A stretch of 19,025 nucleotides of DNA, from assembly GCA_964412895.1 (NCBI GenBank), contig CAYPQK010000065.1, positions 1 to 19,025 of the forward strand, in the 5' to 3' direction. The notes under the pieces were generated by a model. That model made no database searches and had not been told where the DNA came from. It was given only the letters and a program-made list of their open reading frames with translations. Position 1 is the stretch's first letter, and every line of letters starts with the position of its first letter. The DNA comes from CALMRE01 sp964412895 (GTDB lineage Bacteria > UBP6 > UBA1177 > JAKLFG01). The position numbers and the translations under genes were made by a program. Shown one piece after another: positions 14,223 to 19,025 of the stretch.

Positions 14223-16151
14223 TCAGTTCTTTTTCGCGAGAAAGCGCAGATCGCCCTCGCGTCGGGTCAGTTTCTCGTTGTCGAAAAGCGCGAGCAGGAG
14301 TAGCGACGATTTCCGGTTCCCGCCGGTGAGGTCGCGGAACCCGGCGACCGATATCCCTTCGCCGCTTTTTTCAAGGTGCGCGACCAGTTTCGCGCGGCAG
14401 GCGTCGACCACCGGGCGGTCGATCACCTCGTCGCCCATGCGGCAGATCGCGCCGGTCGCGGCAAGATGCAGGAGCACCTGCACCAATTCCTTGTCGCTCA
14501 TCCGCCGTTTCGCCGCCGTCTCCTTCATCACGCTCATGAGTGGCACCTGCATGCCGCATTCCCTGATATAGCCGCCGATCGCCTCGATGTGGCCGCGCAG
14601 TTTTTCGTCGATGTCGCCCAGATCGTGCGGCGGCAGATAGGTCTTTTCCTTTTCCTTCAGTTTCCCCTTTTCGACCTGCCCGCGCAGGACGGCCCGCAGG
14701 AACGCCTCGCCGGCGGTGTCGCGGTCTATCTGGAGCGCCCCTCGTATCTCGTCGAAGTTGGCGCCGCGCACCGACAGCGGGTTCTCCTTTCTGAACTGCT
14801 GTACCGCCTTGAGCGCCCCTTTCCGCAATTCCTCCATCCCCTCTTTGGTGTAGAGGAGCAGATCGCCCTTTTCCTCCAACGAAACGATGTCGTCGGCGAT
14901 CCGTTTGCTGAGGCTTTCGCGCACCGTATCGACCGTGAGATTCATCGTCCCGGCCGCCTCGGCGGCGGTCGTGGCGCGGTGGAACTTGCGCACCTGCTCC
15001 GCGATGAGGTCGGCCAGTTTTCCGGCGGTCAGTTTCCCCACCGCCGCGACCACCTCATCCTTCGGACGGCGGTGATGGAGCGGGGCGATATCGACCACCG
15101 CGCCGCCGCCGAGCGTCCATTCGTCGGAACTGTTGCGGATGACGAAACGGTCGCCGTGCTGGAGGATGACCGGTTCGGGCAGATGGACCTGCACCAGCGC
15201 CCGTTCTCCCGCCGTGACGGTGTCGCGGTCGATGAGGTGCATCCGCGCCTGCCGTTCGTAGGTGCCGACATGGAAACTCACCTGCGACCAGCGGCCGAGC
15301 GTCACCTCCGGCTCGTAGATCTCGAGTTCGGCGTCGATGAGGTCGGTGGCGCGCAGCGGCCGGTCGGCCAGCACCATGCCGCGCCGAAAGCGTTCCCGGT
15401 CGAACCCGACGAGGTTGAGCGATGCGCGGTCGCCCGCCACCACCTCCGCGACCTCGGCGCCGTGCCGTTCGAGCCGCCGGACGCGGAAAGGATCGTCGTC
15501 CCCCGGCAGAAGATGGAGCGCGTCGCCCACCCGCGCCGTGCCGCTGATCACCGATCCGGTGGCGACCGTCCCGTGTCCGGCGACGGTGAAGAGGCGGTCG
15601 ATGAAGAGCCGGAAAACGCCGCCCACGGGACGCGGCTCGACCCGCTCGGTCGCCCGGCGTATCGTATCTTTCAAAAGTTCCATTCCCTCGCCCGTCTTTG
15701 CCGACACCGCGACGACGGGGGCCGACTCAAGGAAGGTCCCTTGCGCCAGCGCGGCGATATCCTCCTTCACGATCTCGCGCAGCTCCTCGTCGGCAAGATC
15801 GCTCTTGGTAATTGCGATGATGCCGTGCCGGACCCCCAGTATCCGCATGATGTTGAGGTGCTCGCGGGTCTGCGGCATGATGCCGGCGTCGGCCGCGATG
15901 ACGAGTAGAACAAGGTCTATGCCGCTCGCGCCGCCCACCATCGTGTGGATGAAATCGCGGTGCCCCGGCACATCGACCACCCCGAGCGTCTCCCCCGCCC
16001 CGAGGTCGAGGTGAGTGAAGCCGAGGTGGATGGTGATGCCGCGCTGCTGCTCCTCCTTGTGGGTGTCGCAGTCGAAACCGGTGAGCGCCTTGATGAGCGC
16101 GGTCTTGCCGTGATCGACATGACCGGCCGTTCCCATGATGAGGTGTTTCAT
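14223..16151 (-). CDS. selB: Selenocysteine-specific elongation factor SelB
   Basis: A 642-residue GTPase that carries Sec-tRNASec to UGA codons marked by a SECIS hairpin. The N-terminal EF-Tu-like domain has G1 GTAGHVDHGKT, G3 DVPGHRDF and G4 TKSD; beta-barrel domains follow. The C-terminal part from about residue 370 consists of winged-helix repeats that in this family bind the SECIS RNA. Length is typical. The start ATG 16151 overlaps the selA stop (ATGA) and follows GGGAGGAG; the ORF extends further upstream into the selA region, but the extra 41 residues do not resemble SelB. SelA and SelB are thus translationally coupled. Confidence 0.96.
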   Translation of the reverse strand: MKHLIMGTAGHVDHGKTALIKALTGFDCDTHKEEQQRGITIHLGFTHLDLGAGETLGVVDVPGHRDFIHTMVGGASGIDLVLLVIAADAGIMPQTREHLNIMRILGVRHGIIAITKSDLADEELREIVKEDIAALAQGTFLESAPVVAVSAKTGEGMELLKDTIRRATERVEPRPVGGVFRLFIDRLFTVAGHGTVATGSVISGTARVGDALHLLPGDDDPFRVRRLERHGAEVAEVVAGDRASLNLVGFDRERFRRGMVLADRPLRATDLIDAELEIYEPEVTLGRWSQVSFHVGTYERQARMHLIDRDTVTAGERALVQVHLPEPVILQHGDRFVIRNSSDEWTLGGGAVVDIAPLHHRRPKDEVVAAVGKLTAGKLADLIAEQVRKFHRATTAAEAAGTMNLTVDTVRESLSKRIADDIVSLEEKGDLLLYTKEGMEELRKGALKAVQQFRKENPLSVRGANFDEIRGALQIDRDTAGEAFLRAVLRGQVEKGKLKEKEKTYLPPHDLGDIDEKLRGHIEAIGGYIRECGMQVPLMSVMKETAAKRRMSDKELVQVLLHLAATGAICRMGDEVIDRPVVDACRAKLVAHLEKSGEGISVAGFRDLTGGNRKSSLLLLALFDNEKLTRREGDLRFLAKKN

Positions 16152-17578
16152 GGCTCCTCCCGCAGGATGCGCGCCGTTTCGGCGGCGACATACGGGATAT
16201 CGGCCGCGTCGAGCGTCAATACATCGAAAAATATATCGCCCTGCCGCAGGACCGCGACGATGGGCCGTTCGCACCGGTGGAGGGCCGCGAAGAGCCGCTC
16301 GGCGAAGAGCGACCGCTCCTTCTGCGCCCCTTTCCCCGACAGTATCTGGACCGCGCGGCTCGGCAGTTCGAGCGACGGCAGGGTCCCGCCGCCGCAGCGG
16401 CCGACGCTCGCCGCCAGCTTCGCCGTCACATTCTCCGCCTGTAGCGCCTTCAGCAGCGCCGCCGCTTTTTCCTGTAACCGCTCTTCCGGCTGTTCGAGCA
16501 TCGCGAAAAGCGGCAGATCGCGGACAAGCGACCGGTCGTCGAAATAACTGCGGGCGACGCTCGATAGGACCGCGAGCGTCAGTTTGTCAACCCGGAGCGC
16601 CCGCATCATCGGCGCCTCTTTCAGCCGCGCGATGAGTTCACGCCGACCCGCGACGATGCCGGCCTGCGGCCCCCCCAGCAGTTTATCGCCGCTGAAGGCC
16701 ACCAGATCCGCGCCGTCGGCGACGGCCGAGGCGACATCGGGCTCCCCCTCGAGCGGCAGTCCCCGGGGCCGCCGGATGAGTCCCGACCCGATATCGTAGA
16801 GGAACGGCAGGCCGTGACGGTGGGCCAGCGCGGCCAGCTCGCCGACCGGCACCTCCTCGGTGAAGCCGATCATGTCGAAGTTGGAGCGGTGCGCCTTCAT
16901 GATGAGGGCGGTGTTCGGCGTTATCGCCTTTTCAAAGTCCGAAAGCCGCGTCTTGTTGGTGGTGCCCACCTCGACCATGACGGCCCCCGATGCGGCCAGT
17001 ATCTCCGGTATCCGGAACGAACCGCCGATCTCGACCAGTTCGCCGCGCGAGATGATGACCTCCCGCCCCTTGGCGAGAACGGCGAGCGCGAGCATGATGC
17101 CGGCGGCGTTGTTGTTGACCACCACCGCGTCCTCGGCCTTGGTCAGGAAGGTCAGGAGCGGCACCACATGGTCGGCGCGGTGGCCTCTCTGCATCGCATC
17201 GAGGTCATATTCGAGGTTCGAGTAGCCGGTCACCACCCCGGCGATATCGGCGAGCACCTTCGGGCCGAGCGGCGCGCGGCCGAGGTTGGTGTGGATGACG
17301 ATGCCGGTGGCGTTCACCACCTCTTTGAGATGCGGCCGCGTCATGCAGGCGATCGTTTCAACGCATTTCTTCACGATATCCTCCCCTTCGACCGGACGGC
17401 CGGTCGCCAGAATCTCGGTGCGCGCCCCGTCGATGACGCCGCGCACGATGAACCGCACCAGTTCCGCGCCGCAGCGCGTGGATTCCTCTTTGATCTTTTC
17501 ACTCCCCAGCACCTGATCGACGCCGGGCAGTTTTCGCAGGAGCGCGTGCATCTCCTTTTTGTCCATCCGTTCGTCCAT
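16148..17578 (-). CDS. selA: L-seryl-tRNA(Sec) selenium transferase SelA
   Basis: A 476-residue PLP enzyme that converts Ser-tRNASec to Sec-tRNASec with selenophosphate. The PLP lysine is K299 in SGDKLLGGPQAG. The ATGIVIHTNLGRAPL segment, VNNNAAG, SRGELVEIGGSFRIPE and YDIGSG are all characteristic. The N-terminal helical domain, which in the family recognises the tRNASec D arm, is present (about 1-70). I chose ATG 17578; a TTG at 17590 and an ATG at 17566 are in frame, and the ribosome site (GAGAAAAG) is weak. The start lies only 25 bases after a tRNA-like element and about 120 bases after tRNASec, so translation may respond to that structure. The end overlaps selB by 4 bases. Confidence 0.96.
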   Translation of the reverse strand: MDERMDKKEMHALLRKLPGVDQVLGSEKIKEESTRCGAELVRFIVRGVIDGARTEILATGRPVEGEDIVKKCVETIACMTRPHLKEVVNATGIVIHTNLGRAPLGPKVLADIAGVVTGYSNLEYDLDAMQRGHRADHVVPLLTFLTKAEDAVVVNNNAAGIMLALAVLAKGREVIISRGELVEIGGSFRIPEILAASGAVMVEVGTTNKTRLSDFEKAITPNTALIMKAHRSNFDMIGFTEEVPVGELAALAHRHGLPFLYDIGSGLIRRPRGLPLEGEPDVASAVADGADLVAFSGDKLLGGPQAGIVAGRRELIARLKEAPMMRALRVDKLTLAVLSSVARSYFDDRSLVRDLPLFAMLEQPEERLQEKAAALLKALQAENVTAKLAASVGRCGGGTLPSLELPSRAVQILSGKGAQKERSLFAERLFAALHRCERPIVAVLRQGDIFFDVLTLDAADIPYVAAETARILREEP

Positions 17579-17602
17579 TACTTTTCTCAACCGTTCGTAC
17601 CG

Positions 17603-17679
17603 TTCAAGGGCGGGAAACGAACCCGCTTGGCGTAAGCCGACCGGCTCTCACCGGCCCGGAGCACCAGCTCCACCTTACA
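17603..17679 (-). ncRNA. tRNA-shaped element in the selA leader (tRNASec mimic or decayed selC copy)
   Basis: The minus strand folds by eye into four hairpins in cloverleaf order. They are a D-like arm GGAGC-TGGT-GCTCC (plus a U-G pair), a hairpin GCCGG-TGAGAG-CCGGT, a short variable-like arm GGC-TTAC-GCC, and a T-like arm GCGGG-TTCGTTT-CCCGC. AAGG (17676-17673) and CCTT (17609-17606) close the structure, with a poor extension outward. The D tetraloop TGGT is identical to that of the adjacent tRNASec, and several stem changes are compensated. It lacks an encoded CCA, has a 6-base anticodon-like loop with no clear anticodon, and T replaces the conserved A58 of the T loop, so it is unlikely to be a translating tRNA. 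It starts 16 bases after tRNASec and ends 25 bases before selA. A regulatory leader or a decaying duplicate are the two readings. Confidence 0.6.
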
Positions 17680-17695
17680 AAAAACAGGGAAACTC

Positions 17696-17790
17696 TGGCA
17701 GAGAGGGCAGGAATCGAACCTGCCACAGACGGTGTTATCCGCCCGCTACTGGTTTTGAAGACCAGCTGAGCCACCAGGCCCATCCTCTCC
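17696..17790 (-). tRNA. selC: tRNA-Sec (anticodon UCA), CCA encoded
   Basis: A 95-base selenocysteine tRNA that reads UGA. The anticodon arm is CTGGT-CTTCAAA-ACCAG with UCA at 17758-17756. The D arm is GGGCC-TGGT-GGCTC plus a closing T-A pair, the long stem and tetraloop specific to tRNASec. The variable arm is long, with a stem of up to 8 bp around loop ATAACA, and the T arm is GCAGG-TTCGATT-CCTGC. The 3' end is G73 plus CCA. The acceptor stem is GGAGAGG with CCTCTCT (first pair G-U). This gives a 7+5 bp acceptor/T branch, one pair shorter than the 8+5 usual in bacteria. It has its own promoter and precedes selA. Confidence 0.95.
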
Positions 17791-17801
17791 AATCGTTCAT
17801 G

Positions 17802-17830
17802 AAAGTAGTGTCGGGGATGGGAACTGTCAA
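17802..17830 (-). promoter_or_regulatory. Promoter of tRNA-Sec (and possibly the sel operon)
   Basis: The minus strand has TTGACA (17830-17825), a 17-base spacer and TACTTT (17807-17802, 3/6). The -10 ends 11 bases before the mature 5' end of tRNASec, the expected layout for a tRNA gene. No intrinsic terminator separates tRNASec from selA (only a TTTTTT run at 17684-17679 without a stem), so the same transcript may continue into selA. Confidence 0.65.
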
Positions 17831-17866
17831 GTTTTATGGGGAATTGCGAGAAAGGTCTGCGGCGCG

Positions 17867-18313
17867 CTACCACGCCTCGACGAAGGCGGTGTCGGTGTAG
17901 AGCGTTTCGAGACGGGTCTTGTGTCCCTGTTCCATCCGCGCGAGTTGGGTGAACATCTCCTTCTGCTCGGGGGAAGGACTGGCGTCGGCGAATTTGCGGT
18001 ACATCTTCATCGCCTCTTCCTCTTTCTTCATGGCCAGCGCGATGGCGTCCACGAATTTCATCCCGACGGTCAGTTTCGGCAGTTCCACCGTTTCCGCGAT
18101 CTTGTAGTCGGTCGTTTCGGCGAACTGCAGTTTCTTCCCGCCGTCGGCAAGGAACGATTCGAGCAGGAGTTTGTGCTTCATCTCCTCGCCCGCCAGTTCC
18201 ACGAAGATCGACTTCAGCGATTTGTTGGCGGTCTTGGCCGCCGCGCCATCGTAGAAATCGTGCGCCTCGACCTCGTTGTTCACCGCCATCCGCAGTATCT
18301 TGGTCATATCCAT
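17867..18313 (-). CDS. Rubrerythrin-like ferritin-family diiron protein
   Basis: A 148-residue four-helix protein with two E-x-x-H motifs, E44-x-x-H47 (EEMKHK) and E128-x-x-H131 (MEQGHK), plus acidic residues in the first helix (E14/E16) and third helix (E98-E100) that complete a ferritin-like diiron site. There is no rubredoxin-type Cys domain, so it is the minimal rubrerythrin/ferritin-like form. Such proteins in anaerobes reduce peroxide or sense oxygen; related short proteins are often encoded beside formate dehydrogenases and hydrogenases. The ATG at 18313 follows GGGAG. It lies 31 bases after the formate dehydrogenase gene and is probably in its operon. A role in protecting the oxygen-sensitive enzyme is inference. 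Confidence 0.85.
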   Translation of the reverse strand: MDMTKILRMAVNNEVEAHDFYDGAAAKTANKSLKSIFVELAGEEMKHKLLLESFLADGGKKLQFAETTDYKIAETVELPKLTVGMKFVDAIALAMKKEEEAMKMYRKFADASPSPEQKEMFTQLARMEQGHKTRLETLYTDTAFVEAW

Positions 18314-18344
18314 GGATATACTCCCTTTCGGTTGGTGTTCTCCG

Positions 18345-19025
18345 CTACGCCTTCTCTATCTTGCAGGCGCAGACCTTGTATTCCGGTATCTTCGCGATCG
18401 GGTCGAGCGCGTTGATGGTCAGTTTGTTCGCCGCCGCCTCGGCGAAGTGGAAGGGCATGAACACCGTTCCCTTCGGACAGCGCTTGGTCACGAAGGCGTT
18501 GGTGACCAGCGAACCGCGCCGCGTCGAAACCTTGACCTTGCCGCTGTTGGTTATGCCGAGCGCCTCGGCGTCCTCCACCGATATCATGACATGGGGACCG
18601 GCGAGGTTGTTGAGCCCCGGGGTCTTGCGCGACATGGTGCCGGTGTGGTACTGCTGAAGGACGCGCCCGGTGGTGAAGTACCACGGATAGTCCTTGTCGG
18701 GCATCTCGGCCGGTTCCTTGAAGGGAATGGCCGCGAACAGCCCGAGCCCCCGCGAGAACTTGCCGATGTGAAGGACCGGCGTGCCGGGATGCTCCTCGTT
18801 CGGGCAGGGCCAGTGCATACCGGCGAAGCCGAGCCGTTTGTAGGTCAGGCCCGCGTAGGAGGGGGTGCACTTCCGCATCTCTTCGAAGATGTCCTCGGCC
18901 TTCGTGTAGTTCCAGTTGAGCCCCATCTTATTGGCGATCATCTGGTGTATCTCCCAGTCGTGCTTCGCCTGACCTGGGGCGTTCACCGCCTTGAACAGAA
19001 GCTGAACGCGCCGTTCGGTGTTGCT
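18345..19025 (-). CDS. fdhA: Formate dehydrogenase alpha subunit, C-terminal part (5' end outside window)
   Basis: The last 227 codons of a molybdopterin oxidoreductase of the FdhA type, which interconverts formate and CO2. The visible part begins with SNTERRVQ, a conserved segment before the C-terminal cofactor-binding domain, and includes TTGRVLQQYHTGTMSRKTPGL, GITNSGKVKVSTRRG, and PFHFAEAAANKLT with ALDPIAKIPEYKVCACKIEK, which are strongly characteristic of formate dehydrogenases. The active-site Cys or Sec codon and the N-terminal Fe-S clusters lie beyond position 19025. The immediate neighbourhood of tRNASec and selABD makes a Sec form likely, but this cannot be seen here. An apparent start at 18986 (GTG) is internal to the reading frame. 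Confidence 0.9.
   Translation of the reverse strand, partial: SNTERRVQLLFKAVNAPGQAKHDWEIHQMIANKMGLNWNYTKAEDIFEEMRKCTPSYAGLTYKRLGFAGMHWPCPNEEHPGTPVLHIGKFSRGLGLFAAIPFKEPAEMPDKDYPWYFTTGRVLQQYHTGTMSRKTPGLNNLAGPHVMISVEDAEALGITNSGKVKVSTRRGSLVTNAFVTKRCPKGTVFMPFHFAEAAANKLTINALDPIAKIPEYKVCACKIEKA

Noticed and set aside
17679..17695. Terminator between tRNASec and selA based on the TTTTTT run
   Set aside because: No stem lies directly before the T run; the bases between (GAGTTTCCCTG) do not pair with each other, so read-through to selA remains plausible.
17604..17873. An 89-codon minus-strand frame across the tRNA region
   Set aside because: It runs through tRNASec and the tRNA-like element and has no protein features; the RNA explanation accounts for the sequence.
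1..19025. CRISPR arrays, insertion sequences, rRNA or phage genes
   Set aside because: No regularly spaced repeats, transposase motifs or phage proteins were found on either strand.

Overview
The window is a GC-rich stretch of an anaerobic bacterial chromosome in which every convincing gene lies on the minus strand, so transcription runs from position 19025 towards 1. A trimeric [FeFe]-hydrogenase, a formate dehydrogenase end, a rubrerythrin-like protein and a complete selenocysteine (Sec) machinery point to an anaerobe that handles H2 and formate and makes selenoproteins. The phylum cannot be fixed from the sequence. Ile is often encoded by ATA despite the high GC. Ten Ns at 1071-1080 mark an assembly join inside a gene.

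In transcription order, the right third is a selenium island: the C-terminal end of a formate dehydrogenase alpha subunit (18345-19025, cut by the window edge), a rubrerythrin-like diiron protein, a tRNA-Sec gene with its own promoter (17696-17790), a tRNA-shaped element without a usable anticodon (17603-17679), then selA, selB, yedF and selD. SelD makes selenophosphate, SelA converts Ser-tRNASec to Sec-tRNASec, and SelB delivers it to UGA codons. The neighbouring formate dehydrogenase is the probable client, although its possible Sec codon lies outside the window. The most interesting item is the tRNA-like element. It keeps a tRNASec-type D arm and a T arm with compensated base changes, but lacks CCA and a normal anticodon loop, and it sits about 25 bases before the selA start.

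The middle holds a delta-1-pyrroline-5-carboxylate/glutamate-semialdehyde dehydrogenase and a hydC-hydB-hydA operon for an NAD-linked [FeFe]-hydrogenase, bounded by a promoter and a strong intrinsic terminator. HydB is short, lacking the extra Fe-S domains of characterised bifurcating enzymes. Next comes a small, less GC-rich accessory block: a SAM methyltransferase, an aldo/keto reductase, and a PIN-domain protein with a small overlapping partner.

The left end is regulatory: an AcoR-like sigma54 activator (GAF-PAS-AAA-Fis) followed by a membrane histidine kinase and the start of a response regulator. A near-perfect -24/-12 promoter lies just upstream of the kinase, suggesting that sigma54, probably with the adjacent activator, drives the two-component operon.
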